Source of the DNA: Dichotomocladium elegans
Lineage: Eukaryota; Mucoromycota; Mucoromycetes; Mucorales; Lichtheimiaceae
Length of the DNA stretch: 64,000 bases
NCBI GenBank assembly: GCA_025716815.1
Contig: JAIXMN010000037.1
Coordinates: 245,199 to 309,198 of the forward strand
Direction of reading: 5' to 3'
Shown: one piece after another, positions 12,913-24,199 of the stretch
Position numbering within the stretch: the stretch's first letter is position 1
Layout: each line of letters starts with the position of its first letter
Made by a program: the position numbers and the translations under genes
Notes under the pieces: generated by a model
Seen by the model: only the letters and a program-made list of their open reading frames with translations
Database searches by the model: none
Told to the model about the DNA's origin: nothing

Positions 12913-13533
12913 ATGGCACCGATACCCAACAGCACCATCACAACAGGAACAGATGCACAAGCACCGAGTGCAACCTCATTTCCTCTTGATGAATGTTTGG
13001 CGTACACTCGGTATATACCCATTGTCATTATTGTTGTGTCCGCTTTGTATGGCCTTGTGTTCTGTTTTAAAGGGGTTCAGATGCAACTTCATCGGCTCGA
13101 AAAGTCAAGATGGTCAGGAACGGAAAGCCGGGATTTGAATGCTATCCCCATGGGTTTTCGGAAGCCTCGACAGCACTCGCTTTACGCACCGCCTCCTTCT
13201 TTGGTGGCGCCTAACGAAGAAGACGAGCATCTTGACCATGAACAACAGCGCCTTTATCATCAGCATGAACGTCGGCCTTCGACAAGTACGACAGTCTGGG
13301 TGGACGAATCGCCGCGCCAAAAGACATCGTTTGCGTCCTGGATGAAACGACTCTATGAAAAAAGGATGCGTCAGCGGCAGTGGAGTGTTTCATCTGGATT
13401 TGGCGAGTATCCGCATGGACGACATATGCAAGACCTGGTCGACCAACGCTTGCAACAGCTGAACGAGGAAGAACAGCAGCGGCGCGATGTGGCTGTGAAC
13501 AACAACAGCAGCAGCAGCAGCCATTCGGGCTGA
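12913..13533 (+). CDS. Single-pass membrane protein of unknown function
   Basis: Single-exon ORF of 206 aa with an ATG at 12913. I do not recognise a family. Residues ~32-56 (YIPIVIIVVSALYGLVFCF) form one hydrophobic membrane segment with an Asn-containing, uncharged N-terminal flank (NSTIT could be an N-glycosylation site). The cytosolic-looking tail is long, charged and Gln/Arg-rich, ending in a coiled-coil-like stretch (LVDQRLQQLNEEEQQRR) and a poly-Ser run. The composition is plausible for a real small membrane protein. The stop lies only 24 bp from the stop of the convergent MFS gene, so the two transcripts must overlap at their 3' ends unless very short UTRs are used. Confidence 0.6.
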   Translation: MAPIPNSTITTGTDAQAPSATSFPLDECLAYTRYIPIVIIVVSALYGLVFCFKGVQMQLHRLEKSRWSGTESRDLNAIPMGFRKPRQHSLYAPPPSLVAPNEEDEHLDHEQQRLYHQHERRPSTSTTVWVDESPRQKTSFASWMKRLYEKRMRQRQWSVSSGFGEYPHGRHMQDLVDQRLQQLNEEEQQRRDVAVNNNSSSSSHSG

Positions 13534-13557
13534 ATACAGTAGTTTTATTTTTATACA

Positions 13558-15475
13558 TTAAAGCTTGTACAATATGACAGCAGAAGCATGGCCATCGCCA
13601 TTGCTGCTGTTGCTACAATTTTTAATATAAGCACTCCATTTTGCATCATTATCTTTCTGAAAGGATCGCCGAATAAGCCACAGACAGACGATGGCCAATG
13701 CATCGGCCATCATGTAGCCCACCAATGGCTTGACAAATGTTGGCGCCTCGCGCTCGACCATCAAGAGTGGGCCGAGGAGATGGCCGAGGCCGTAGGCGAT
13801 AGCGATGCTGGAGGTGTACACGATTTTTTTGGTGTATCCGGTCACGTTGGCGGAAACCGAGGCCTGCGTGAGAACCAAGATCGCGATATTAGGCGAGAGG
13901 TAGATCCCTGCCAACTGACCGGGGCCTTGCGGGAGCACGACCAGCAGCAGACCGCCCGCCAGCGCCAGCGCGGACGAAACCATCGCCACGCCCAAGATCT
14001 CGCCCGTGCGCCGCGAAGCGAACATCAAAACGAGAATAACAAGGCCCGAGAAGATGCCGAAGGGGATCTTGAGGAGGACCGATTGAAGGTTCTGCGGTTA
14101 GGTATCCAAGAGAAAGAGACCGAGAGGAGTTGGCGTGGGGGGGAGGGGAGACAGGCGGGTTTACGATCACCACCAAAAGGTTGGGTGTGGGTGTAACATG
14201 TTGGACGGGTTAAGTTACGAAAAAGTAAGGGTTGGGTGCCCCGACCGCCTTTCATTTTCTTTTTACCGTGAATCCAAGGGCCATGATCATTTGGGAACTG
14301 AATATTTGAATGCATCCGTTCTGGAGATTCCCGAGCGTCACTGCAAGAAAGAACAGATAGAAGCGGGACTCGCGCAACGACCCGAGAACATCGGCCCACG
14401 TCACCTTGGAATCCTTCATCACGCCATTGTCCTTTTGTCGCGCGGCGACAATGGCGACTTCCTCAGCCTCAATGCGAAACCATCGCGACAGGGACGTGTC
14501 GGGTAGGAAAGCAAAAACTGCCAGGCCAAGGATCAGCGTGAGACCAGCACAAAATAGATTGACCCTAGTTTTTTTTTTTTTTTCATCAATGAAGCGAACC
14601 TGTCGCTCCTGTCTCTCTCTCACTATATGTGTGTGTATGATAGATGTTTTTTTTCTTACTGTACCATTTCCATGCTGCGATCCCAATCTCTGGATACGCG
14701 ACAGACAGTTTCCCAGCACCATAGCTTATGAGTGCCCCACAAAACGACGCAACCGTTGTACTAATGTAGGCCAGACCGATAAAGACGATCTGCTCCTTTT
14801 TTCGGTAGAGTGTGCTAATGACAAGAAAAACAGCCTTTCCCCGCCTCAGCCTTTTATGTCAGTGAATGAGAAGCGCGCGTGTGCATCGTTACTCACAGGA
14901 TAACTGACGGCTTCAAGCAAGCCCATGAAAAAGCGGAGCGTAGCCAGTTGAGCGAAACTTGTTGCGAGGACCATGAATCCCTGAATGATGCCCCATCCAA
15001 AGATAGCCGTCCCAAGATACTTTGACGTCGGTAATTTCTGGAGTAAATAGTTATTCGGGAGCTAGCACCAGCAGCAGCAGTATATGCCAATATCTGAACT
15101 TAGCTGGACATCGCTGACCCAAACCTATCAAAAACACTCACCTGGAATAGCAAATACCCAACATAGAACAGAGTCCCAACCTGTCCAAATTGATCGTGGG
15201 TGATGCCCGTGTCTTGATAAATCCCCAAAACACCAGCATAATTGAGGCTGACTTTATCAATGTACTTTTTTTTTTTGGATAAGCATATGGAAGGGGTCAA
15301 TACAATGAATTTCTTTTTTTTTCTTTAAAAAAAAAAAGTAACGTACCTCCACGAAGAAAACACTGCATATCAGAGGAACAGTAACCAGATTGATTTTCCG
15401 AACAAGCCGAGCCTCACCATCAAGAAGAGCAGCTGCTTCTTTTTCTGGTTGTACTTCCACATCGAAGCGACGCAT
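13558..15475 (-). CDS. Major facilitator superfamily transporter, anion:cation symporter (DAL5-like) type
   Basis: Membrane transporter of the ACS family (allantoate/nicotinate/pantothenate-type permeases of fungi); the substrate cannot be read from sequence. Six exons: 15475-15347, 15264-15142, 15037-14897, 14834-14665, 14564-14267, 14091-13558; phases close for 464 aa. Typical landmarks: the N-terminal acidic tail then VRKINLVTVPLICSVFFVEY, the helix-1/2 loop DKVSLNYAGVLG, the helix-4 signature LRFFMGLLEA, the YRKKEQ motif after helix 5, the AWKW motif before helix 6, and FAFLPDTSLSRWF leading into the long cytosolic loop. The fourth donor must be GTACAG at 14664, not the GTAAG four bases further on, for the frame to hold. 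Helices 7-12 follow. Start chosen at the first ATG of exon 1. Confidence 0.85.
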
Positions 15476-15993
15476 GGGGGGAGGGGAACAAGGACTGCGG
15501 GTTCAGGAAATGGAAACAGAGAAGGATGAAGAGGAAGAAAAAGCATGATCTCCAAAGAAAAGAAAACCCCACAGCTATCCAGAGTCTGCAAGAAGCTCCT
15601 GCTTGCGTTGCTACATACTATTGATACGTACTGGTATTATTAACATTTATTGCATCTTTGATGGGCCGTTGGGGACGAACCGTGCCTGCATGGTGCATGT
15701 TTCCACCCTCTCCTAGCACCCCCCTGAAAGAAAGTAGCTGATTGTCCTATAGAATCTGTACAGAATCCGTTGACATAAAGGAATAAAAGACAGGTATATA
15801 GGCTCAAAAAGCAAGTTGACAAACAAACGAACGGGATGGATTGTCTTTATTCATGGACCATGGGGGGGGGAGGAGAGGACTACAGATGCTCGATAGGGTA
15901 GGTACAGTAGCGGATTCCTTCCAAGCGCTGTATAAGAGATTAGCCAACTGCATGGGATCCCCCCCCCCACTCTACAGTAGTTCGAATCTGCTA
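15476..15993. other. Intergenic spacer between MFS gene and MITE
   Basis: Likely the promoter of the minus-strand MFS gene. Contains C- and G-runs (15858-15866 and 15961-15968). No gene or RNA supported. Confidence 0.45.
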
Positions 15994-16150
15994 CAGTGGC
16001 TGCCCGTTATAGCGATATTCATTGCAATGGTATTTCACTAGAGCGATGCGTTTTTACGGAACCATATTGACCGGGCATGGCTTATTCCAACTCGTTATAG
16101 TGATATGATTTGGTGGAAACAAAGGGTATCACGATAACGGGCGGCCACTG
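15994..16150. mobile_element. MITE related to the pogo/Tigger element at 60-62 kb
   Basis: A 157-bp non-autonomous element. The left end is CAGTGGCTGCCCGTTATAGC and the right end GATAACGGGCGGCCACTG, inverted repeats of each other. They match the right terminus of the Tigger-like element (GCTATAACGGGCGGCCACTG at 61979-61998). It is preceded by TA, the target duplication expected for pogo elements; on the right the base pair reads CA, one mutation away. It has no coding capacity. Confidence 0.8.
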
Positions 16151-16348
16151 CAGACACATCATCTGCAAGCCTATTCGATAAATATTGTATCAGGATCCAA
16201 CGTCGATGATAGCTATACGGTTAGGATACATTGCAGTCTTTTTTTTTTCTATGGCCCCAGAACTGGGCATCCATTTCTGGAGTTATCCAACGCAGGCATT
16301 TAAATGGAGTAAGATGCATTTTATTTCTAAGTACTTCTATGCGTTGGG

Positions 16349-17516
16349 TTAAGATTTAGCATTCATGATGCGTTCTTTGACCAGACGTTCCAAGTCAAAC
16401 AGATGATCGTCTCGAGCTTCAGGAGATATTTCTCGCAATGCCTCGGCCAGATTGAGCAGATACTCAGCATTCCATCCCGATGGACCTGGAAAATGTATAT
16501 GGGGACTGGTTACTCTCGTTTACTCTTTTGTGCCTTTTTCTTTTACCATAAGTCTCATGGATCTGTTTTGCAATGTCATCAAGAGGTGCTGGTCCAACGT
16601 ATGCCTCATTATCCGTAGTTGCAATGTAGACAAGCGCCTACGGGAGAATCGACAGCGTCAAGCCTGCAGCTCTCACCCTCCTTCCCATAGACATCGTCCT
16701 ATGCCATACTGAACTTACATTGTGTACAAGAGGTACAGTGTCGTTCTCTGCGCCAAAGACGTCCACCGTATGAACGGAATAACCGTTCTATATCATAATC
16801 AACAACAGCACTTTTCCCCGCTTCTCGATCATTTGGTCCACTCACCTTTTCACGATGGTCGAGATAGGCACGTGTCGCTTCGGCATCGTCCGACGGAATC
16901 TTGAACGCCACTCCCCAAGTGACATCGTCATGACCATGCTGTACAGAGAAAAAGAGAGAGAGAGAGAAACACAATAAGCTATACATGCTCTCTCTATTCC
17001 CCTTCTCTTTTTTTGTGTGTGTGTGTCCCATGTCTTTAAATTGAATCCATTACTGTGTCTTCCATCGTTTTCCATTCGTCGTAAGGAATAAGGGTCACCA
17101 CGCGACCTGGTTTTTCGGGCGTGCCTCGATGATCTTCACTGTGCTACAATACATTTTCGGCATCTTCTGATTGAGGCGAAGGAGGTTCTTCCATTGCTCA
17201 AATCGACTTTTTTTTTCACTTACCTGCCAGAATCGACGGACATAGTTTTTCACATATCCGACCACTCTTTTGTTTCTCACTTGTTATTAAACTCTTTTTT
17301 TTTTGTGGGGGAGGGAAGTTCAACATTGTAGCAAAAGCAAAAAGCAAAAAAGAAACGTTACTTTGATTCGTAATGAATAGGTGGTTTCCAAATGAGGGAG
17401 CCGTAACCAAAGACCCAAATACCCTTGTCATCAGGTTCTTGGGGTTTTGGCATGAGGCTGGTGGGGACCTCATTGGGATTGCTATGCTGCTGTTGTCGTG
17501 CTGAGGTACTGGTCAT
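16349..17516 (-). CDS. ChaC-like glutathione-specific gamma-glutamylcyclotransferase
   Basis: Cytosolic enzyme that cleaves glutathione to 5-oxoproline and Cys-Gly. Seven exons: 17516-17362, 17266-17224, 17143-17054, 16938-16846, 16787-16719, 16637-16547, 16485-16349; phases close for 225 aa, the usual ChaC size. Family motifs in order: [13 protein letters not shown] (substrate-binding YGSL loop, residues ~35-47), [51 protein letters not shown] (with the conserved catalytic Glu), and the C-terminal [19 protein letters not shown]. It sits about 0.4 kb from the divergent glutaredoxin gene, so a shared promoter for two glutathione-related genes is possible (inference). Confidence 0.93.
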
Positions 17517-17931
17517 AACGAAACATGCGTAAAAATTGCCCAGGTTCCCGAAAATTGGGTAATAAAGACCAGAACCGGGTTTTTATTTTTTCATGCCGGC
17601 GGCCATGGGGGTAACGGTAACTTGAGATTGCCTCGAGCAAATAAACATTCCCCCATTCACTGCCCCCCACCCCACCCCCGGCCAATCCTAGGAAACATCT
17701 TTCTGTTCCCATCATCCTGGATTTTCTGTTTGTGTGTATGTGTGTGTGTGTGTCGAAGGCGGGCGTGGCAAGTCGGCTTTGCTTACCAATGGGACCTGAA
17801 CCATCCGAGCCAATCAAGTCCTGTCTTCATTTCGTGATTGATCGAAAATGGGGGAGCCCCGGATAATCCCCTTCTTTTTTGTGAACCCGCCCCTTCTTTC
17901 TTCTTCTTTCCTCATTCCCCGGTGTGATCTC
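17517..17931. promoter_or_regulatory. Divergent promoter region between ChaC and glutaredoxin
   Basis: A 415-bp spacer between two divergently transcribed glutathione-linked genes. It includes C-rich tracts (about 17651-17680) and a GT microsatellite near 17730-17752. No specific factor site is claimed; the bidirectional-promoter reading is inference from geometry. Confidence 0.4.
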
Positions 17932-18341
17932 ATGTCTGCTATTGCTCAAAGTGTCAAGGAATTGGTCAAGAAAGCCATTACTGATAATAATGTCATGGTA
18001 TATGCAAATCGAGCATCACAAAAAAAAAAGTCTTGTCCTTAACGCCCATTGAACGCACACGCACGTAGGTGTTCTCAAAAAGTTTCTGCCCTTATTGCAC
18101 CGGCGCAAAGGATCTCTTTAGCGATCTCAACGTGACCTACAAAGCATATGAACTCGACACACGGAAAGACGGAGATGATATTCAGAAAGTCCTTGCTGAA
18201 CTGACTGGACAAAAAACAGTGCCCAACATATTTATCAACGCCAAGCATATCGGCGGATACAGCGACCTTGATGCAGCATATCGGTCTGGCAAGCTCGAAG
18301 CTATCCTCAAGGAATCAAAGATAAAGTTCTCAAAGCTCTAA
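17932..18341 (+). CDS. Dithiol glutaredoxin (class I)
   Basis: Small glutathione-dependent oxidoreductase. Two exons, 17932-17997 and 18069-18341 (intron GTATAT...GTAG), give 112 aa. The active site CPYC lies at about residues 29-32, right after the splice junction. The cis-Pro motif TVPNIFI and the GGYSDL glutathione-binding turn follow. Length and motifs fit a stand-alone cytosolic glutaredoxin. There is no convincing targeting peptide from the ATG at 17932; an upstream in-frame extension from 17848 would add residues and is not favoured. It is convergent with the casein kinase gene. Confidence 0.93.
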
Positions 18342-18512
18342 ACACAAGATACCTCTCTCCTTCATCATTAGAAAAAAAAAGCTTCATGGCCATAGAGTAG
18401 GCTGGAAAAAGAAAGCAGCAAATAAGTCCTAATATCAAGTAATTGCGTTTGGCTTTATGAGATCGAGGTAAAATATGTGGGTGTAAAAAAATTATAAGGC
18501 CGAGCTTGTGAA

Positions 18513-20273
18513 TCAAGGGCACAAGCGGCAGGTGACGATTGAGCAGATGTTATGCCAAAAGCCACCTTTATGAACCGACGCTGCTTCGTGGCCATCATCT
18601 GTAGTGTGGCGAAATGCGTCAGTATCAATATTTTGATAAGAGACTTGCTGACTGGTCGTCATGTCCTGTGACGATCGGTAGATTTTCGGCTGTTGAGTGT
18701 ACGTGCGTAGTTGTTGTTGCTGCTGCTGCTGCTGCTTCGGGCGCTGGCTGGAATTGTGTTTACTGCTATTTCTTCCAGGAATGGCATTATTGTTCAGCGC
18801 AGCCATAGCACTCTGTCGTTGGGATTCATTGCGTTGCAATGTCGATCGGTGCTACGTTACAAATGTTTCTCTATACATAACTATATGCAACAACAAAAAA
18901 GACAGAGGAAGTGAATCTTTTACCTCCCATCCTTTGCCATTGTTCAGCAACATCCAATCGTACACACCGTCGTCCAACTCGCCCATGGTCTTGAGCACTT
19001 TATCGAAAAGATCTCGAAGATAGTCGTAGTTAGGAGTCTCCTCAAAGCCAAGCTTCCGTGTGTATTGCAGGTATTCGCCAAATTCCGCTGCAGGCGGGAA
19101 AAAAGAATAAGCAATGCAAGACCAATTCCTCCCTGTTTCTCTATGAATTTCCCATTACCAGGGTATCCATCACACAATTCTTTGATGGACGTCGACTGCT
19201 TCTTTCCACCGATCTTTTCATACTTTTGTTTGTTCGTCGCTGCTTTAAGACCTTGCCAAGGTAACGTGCCGCGCAAGAAATAGATGAAGACATGGCCCAG
19301 TGACTCAAGGTCGTCACGCCGCGACTGTTCTAGATCGCAAAAATGAGGTTGGGAGAACACAGCGTTTTCAGAAGGGTAAATATGGTTAAATATGTATACG
19401 TACCTCGGCCAAGATGGGTGTTTATACTCATGTACCGTGCTGTTCCGGAAAGGCTTTTTCGTTCTCGATAAGGCACATGCTGCTTGGTCTTTGGGTCTCG
19501 GTACTGTTTCGCCATGCCAAAGTCGATCATGTAGACGGTGTTGGCGTTTTTCGTGCCAGGGCGGCCGATCAGGAAATTATCGGGCTTAATATCGCGATAG
19601 ATGAGATTGTGTTCGTGCACATTCTGCACTCGTGTGATCTGTGAAGGTGCAGAAGGAGGCCCCCTCGCCGTGGTTGATTCTCTTGTCTTTCTTTTATATC
19701 TCTTTCTTTCTTAAATTTACCATATGTTTAGCAAGCATGGCTACCGTCTTGATATTGAACTGGCGGTGGCACATGTCAAAGAGATCTTCCAGACTCGGAC
19801 CGAGCATATCGATCACGAGTATGTTGTGCAATCCTTCCTGGCCAAAATAATAAGCAGTCGGGAAACCAGCTGCCGTTGCCCAGGTGGGTATGGATATGTG
19901 CACATGCGTATGTGATTGTGTGTCAGGACTAACTTGACACAACCTGCCCTTGGGCGTATAGACATACTCAACCCAGCAAGAATCTTGTATGTTCTGTACT
20001 CATCCCGTAATTGTGGTGCATCTGATTTCCGCGGCTCAAATTTGATAGCCACCTGCTGATTGTTCAAAAGATTGGTACCTAAACAATGACAAAAATTTCA
20101 ATAAGGAATGACATGGAGCCTTATGCGAGCTGCTGTGTACCTTCATAGATAACACCAAAGCTTCCTTCGCCAATTTTGCGTCCGACTCGATAATGAACAC
20201 CGACAATATTAGACGACGTGAGAGAGGTCGAGTTGGAACGACCTTGTGAATGACGATGATTGTTGCTCGCCAT
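18513..20273 (-). CDS. Casein kinase 1, YCK/CK1-gamma-like, membrane-anchored type
   Basis: Ser/Thr kinase of the CK1 family. Seven exons: 20273-20141, 20078-19968, 19869-19721, 19638-19404, 19329-19159, 19087-18924, 18851-18513; phases close for 433 aa. Kinase landmarks: glycine loop [16 protein letters not shown], lysine in [30 protein letters not shown], catalytic loop [19 protein letters not shown], and the CK1-specific [12 protein letters not shown] and LPWQGLKA. The ~110-residue tail is Gln/Asn/Ser-rich with a Q8-9 run and ends ...CRLCP. In yeast Yck1/2, C-terminal cysteines are palmitoylated for plasma-membrane anchoring; the cysteines here suggest the same (inference). Confidence 0.94.
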
Positions 20274-21045
20274 AATGCAATCCGTCGTCGTCGTAACTGT
20301 CGGATTTAAGAAGGAGAAGAAGATAAAGAGAGGAAGAAAGAAAACAAGTCCGAGTTAACGAAAAGGGGGAAAGGGGGGGAAGCGGATGGAAAAGATGGAT
20401 AGATTTGGATGGTAGGTGAGAAAAAATACGTCGATCCCAGGTTGGGGGTCGAGGCAGAGAAGGCCTGCGAGAGCGCGCGCGCGCGCGCGCACCTTGGAAG
20501 ATAAAAGCCAGCACAATAGGCTGTTTAGAAAGACGCCAATTATGCTACTATGTTGAGAGGAACATGCATGCAGGCGGCGACTGCGTGTACGTTTGTATTT
20601 GCATACACACACACATACACCATCAGAAACAGCTTCTTTGAATATCAATCTTCTTGTTCATTGGTTTCTCAGCAGTGGAAACAATTGAGGATCATTGTAA
20701 TACCCATTCATGCATTTCTTTCATCTCGCAGCAAAAGACCGCCCATTGTACTCCTACGCATACACATCACACCGACACAGCTTAGACAACTACTCCCGCG
20801 CTCGCTGCATCCATGGGTGTTGAGCGAAATGGCGCGCGTCTCGGCAGTGCACGTCATTGGGTTAGTTATCTGATATCCCAGCGCGGATTGCATCGATGAC
20901 GCACATGAGGCGAAAATTGAGATAATGCGAAACGACCTCTGCTGGTTGGTTGAAGTTTTAGACTTGATGCAGAAATTTTAGCGACAGCGGCGAAATCTTC
21001 CATCTTTTTGTTTCTTTCCCTCCCGCTCTCTTCTATCCTAATCCA
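20274..21045. promoter_or_regulatory. Divergent promoter region between CK1 and the mitochondrial carrier
   Basis: A 770-bp spacer between divergent genes. It contains a GC dinucleotide repeat (20474-20490), a CA microsatellite near 20605-20620, and purine-rich tracts next to the kinase start. No gene seen. Confidence 0.4.
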
Positions 21046-22469
21046 ATGACCGATGCCACAGAGCTTGAAATCATCGAGAATTCTCCTCCGCTGCCGAGAG
21101 AACATCCACGAATCGTCCACGGAAGGGTTCTCGAGGCCTCTTCTACCGAGCGCATGATCGCTGCCTGCGGCGGCGCTTTCTTGACTTCATTACTCAGTAA
21201 GGACCGCATTGAAGGGCCAAAAGCTTAGAGCTGCCCATTTCTCTTCCTCACTCTCTCACACACACTCTCTCTTTCTCTCTCGCGAAATAATCTCAGTGAC
21301 ACCTCTCGATGTCGTAAAGACTCGGCTTCAAAGTCAACAGATCTCAGGCGTGCGACACTTGAATGGCACTATGGTACACTTCAATGGCACTATTATCATT
21401 CCTCTTCTTCTCTCTCCCGAGCGAATGCTGATGTTAATTAATATTAGGACGGACTTGTCAAGATAGTTCGGCATGAAGGACCTGGCGCGGTTTTTCGGGG
21501 GCTATCTGCAGGCCTCGTGATGTCCGTGCCTGCGACAGTGACATATTTTGTTGGATATGACTATATCCGCGACCAAATTCAACAGTCCATGTTCCACGAT
21601 ACCGTGTTCAACAAGTACTCGCCGCTCTGGGCTGGCGGCGTTGCGAGAAGTAAGCACCGGTGTTTACTTTGTGGCATGCAACGTTTCTTCTCACACACAC
21701 TACGTCCTATTCCGGCACCTCATAGCCATTGCGGCAACTATTGTTTCACCTATTGAACTGTTCAGAACTCGGATACAGGCAGCGCAGGGGCCAGAAGGAT
21801 TTGCATGTATGAGCTATAAGCGTTCAGTTACCGCGTCTGGTTTCTTGCCCCACTCAAAATTTATGCATTCATAGCTGTATGGCGGGGCATTGTGCACATG
21901 GTCCATCGAGAAGGAGCAGGATCCTTATGGCGCGGTCTCGTGCCAACAATGCTCAGGGACGTTCCCTTTTCTGCCATCTACTGGATGGGATATGAGCAAG
22001 TGAAGCAGTACCTGAACGAGAGCAAACATTATGATACCCCTTCGAATTTTCAGGTTGCTTTTATTGCCGGCGCTTCATCAGGCATGGTAGGTCACACAGG
22101 TGCGGAAGAAACAGGAAGATAATTTTAAAGCTGATGTCTTGCTTTCAGTTTGCAGCGATATTGACACATCCTTTTGATGTGCTAAAGACACAACGACAAG
22201 TCAGCTCAGGTGATGATGCTCGGTTTGGGAGGCTGACAAAGAGGATAATCAGTACACAAGGATACCGGGGACTTTTTCGAGGTAAGGAATAAGGGGATTT
22301 GTGGAGATACGAAAGGCGCGATATTTAATGATTCGATGATATAGGTGTCACTCCACGGGTGCTGAAGGTTGCTCCGTCCTGCGCCATCATGATTTCCAGT
22401 TACGAAGTCGGGAAACGATTTTTTGCCGAACGTCGCAACATTGCCACAGCTTCTTTCTCGACAGCTTGA
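21046..22469 (+). CDS. Mitochondrial carrier, SLC25A39/SLC25A40 (Mtm1-like) type
   Basis: Inner-membrane carrier; SLC25A39/40 import glutathione into mitochondria and yeast Mtm1 is the relative. Seven exons: 21046-21196, 21297-21373, 21448-21649, 21726-21806, 21875-22086, 22149-22281, 22345-22469; phases close for 326 aa. Three carrier repeats are visible: [38 protein letters not shown], each followed by the expected second-helix motif ([45 protein letters not shown]). The N-terminal [16 protein letters not shown] and C-terminal [18 protein letters not shown] are typical of the A39/A40 branch. Exon 1 starts at the first ATG. It ends 209 bp from the convergent esterase gene. Confidence 0.9.
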
Positions 22470-22677
22470 AAGAAAATCAATTGACTGTATATATAGACAA
22501 GACCATAACCCCCCCACCAACTGAAACTGCTTTAATCTCCTTTTTGTTGAAGGAAACAGCAGCCCATTGCTCAGCGAGCATATGACACCACCCTTCTCCG
22601 CCACGAAAGCATCATCGACAATCAACAATAATAATAATCCGTCCTTCTTCATTCTATATTACAACACAGCAACACGG

Positions 22678-23919
22678 TTACATGGGTTCTATTTCACAAT
22701 TACTCCGCGCGTCTAGCTGTTCTTGAATGGCGTCTGCCAAGACCTGGTGCACGACGTATGAGGGATGGAATTCATCTATTAATGTTCGTGTCAACCGATT
22801 ATCGCTGCATGGGAACACAAGCACGTTTCTCCTTCTCTTTTCGGCTTTACCCTTATAAAAATATTGCTCGAGAGCCAACGCGTTTTTTCCTTTTTTCTGA
22901 TGATCATAGTAGCCTGTTGTAGCATTGATACCGTAACGGTGTGCATTATCGTAAAGCTCTGAAAAGATCCTGTGCGTGTCGATATCAATGATGGTAGTAT
23001 TTGAATTTTCGGGGCGCGTCTCTCGGAATGTTCTGATATGGTCCTGAAGCATCGTGTTGAACATTTGGACGCGCGATGCAAGATGGGCCTGGACTGTGCT
23101 GTATTTTGGAGTGCGATCGATGGGAGGCACGTTCATGAAAACAAAGTGGCGCATGTTTGCAGCATACAAAATCTCCTGGATAAAGTTGCATTGGTATTAG
23201 CGCCATGGTTTTGTTGGTTTCTCACTTGCCACTTGTTCAAAGTAGGTCTTCAAGATTTTTTGATAGAGTGCCTCGATCATGTCCTGCAGGAAGCAACATT
23301 CTCAACTGAGTAAATAAAAAACAGCGATCCGATCATATCGGGCTTTGTTGGGACATTACATCAGGTACCGTCTCGCTCTTATGAACGTCATTGAGGCTAA
23401 AAGGAGGTTGGTTGTGAATATATTTTGCAACAGGGTGTGGGGAATCGGTAAGAGGGATATTTACAACCACACCATGACAAGGGCGTTCGTCCACGTTATA
23501 TTGGGTACCACCTTTGTTTTCCATAGCCGCACCTGCTGGATGAAATCGGCGATGATCGGCCACCGTACTTTGACGAGCCGGCGGCTGACAGTGGCGCCGC
23601 TGTAGGCCATATTGAACAAGTGCTGGGGCTCGCAGTCTTGCGGTAATCCTTCATAGCAGCCCGTCAAGAATTCGTTCCAGGTAGGCCCGCCTGATCTTGT
23701 CTTTTGGCCCCCCCAAAAAAAAATATAGCGATCGATTTCAGTGGAGGGAAGGGGTAAAGAATGTTGTTGATGTGCATATCCATTCTGTTCAATGTTCAAC
23801 GTACTGTATTGGGAACGATTTCAGCGTTGCTGAATGCGTGCCCCTTTTTAAATCGATTCCAGGTCGATCCAGATCCTTCGGTGCCAGGAATGGCAGAATA
23901 CGAGTCGCCAAACACAAAC
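22678..23919 (-). CDS. GDSL/SGNH-type esterase or lipase, first exon not found
   Basis: Serine hydrolase of the SGNH superfamily, resembling fungal acetylesterase-like (CE16) proteins; substrate unknown. Five exons resolved: 23919-23805, 23700-23468, 23396-23360, 23283-23233, 23175-22678 (about 310 aa). All catalytic blocks are seen: FVFGDSYSAIPG (block I, nucleophilic Ser), YSGATVSRR (block II Gly), LNDVHKSE (block III Asn), and DEFHPSYVVH (block V Asp/His). HFVFMNVPPIDRTP is a typical strand. Some donors are weak (GTTGTA, GTGGCA), so those junctions are provisional. The frame enters exon 23919 with a split codon, so at least one upstream exon holding the ATG (and any signal peptide) remains unplaced in 23.95-24.2 kb. 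Confidence 0.8.
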
Positions 23920-24199
23920 CTAAAAGACAATATCGGGAAACAGGTTCATATATCCAGCCCACCATAGGTTTCTTCCCCTGCCCCGTCCACCCCCACCCCC
24001 ACCCCGAGTTACACTGTGTCGGTCGTTTGCCAGCAAAAAGGTGGAAGCAATTCGCGTTCAACCGTGATCGGATCCACCCGATCAACGCGATGGATTGTGG
24101 CAAGGAAAAAAAAGATCGATACTAGATTTTGAAATCCACATTTATGAGCAAATGGAATCTCGGAAATACTGCACACACACAGCCCGATTTACATGATAT

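Noticed and set aside
14655..14660. GTAAG donor at 14659 for MFS exon 4
   Set aside because: It leaves exon 5 out of frame by one; the GTACAG donor at 14664 closes the frame.
14250..14722. MFS middle exon read straight through the poly-A intron
   Set aside because: The intron 14664-14565 has good sites and splicing restores the AWKW-to-FLPD family motif; the readthrough would add low-complexity sequence.
18697..19023. Plus-strand Cys/Val-rich frame opposite the kinase tail
   Set aside because: It is the antisense of the CAG (polyQ) repeat in the CK1 gene.
23530..23533. GTGCGG donor after FIQQ in the esterase gene
   Set aside because: Any acceptor compatible with the next conserved block would make an intron of about 21 nt; the exon instead continues to 23468.
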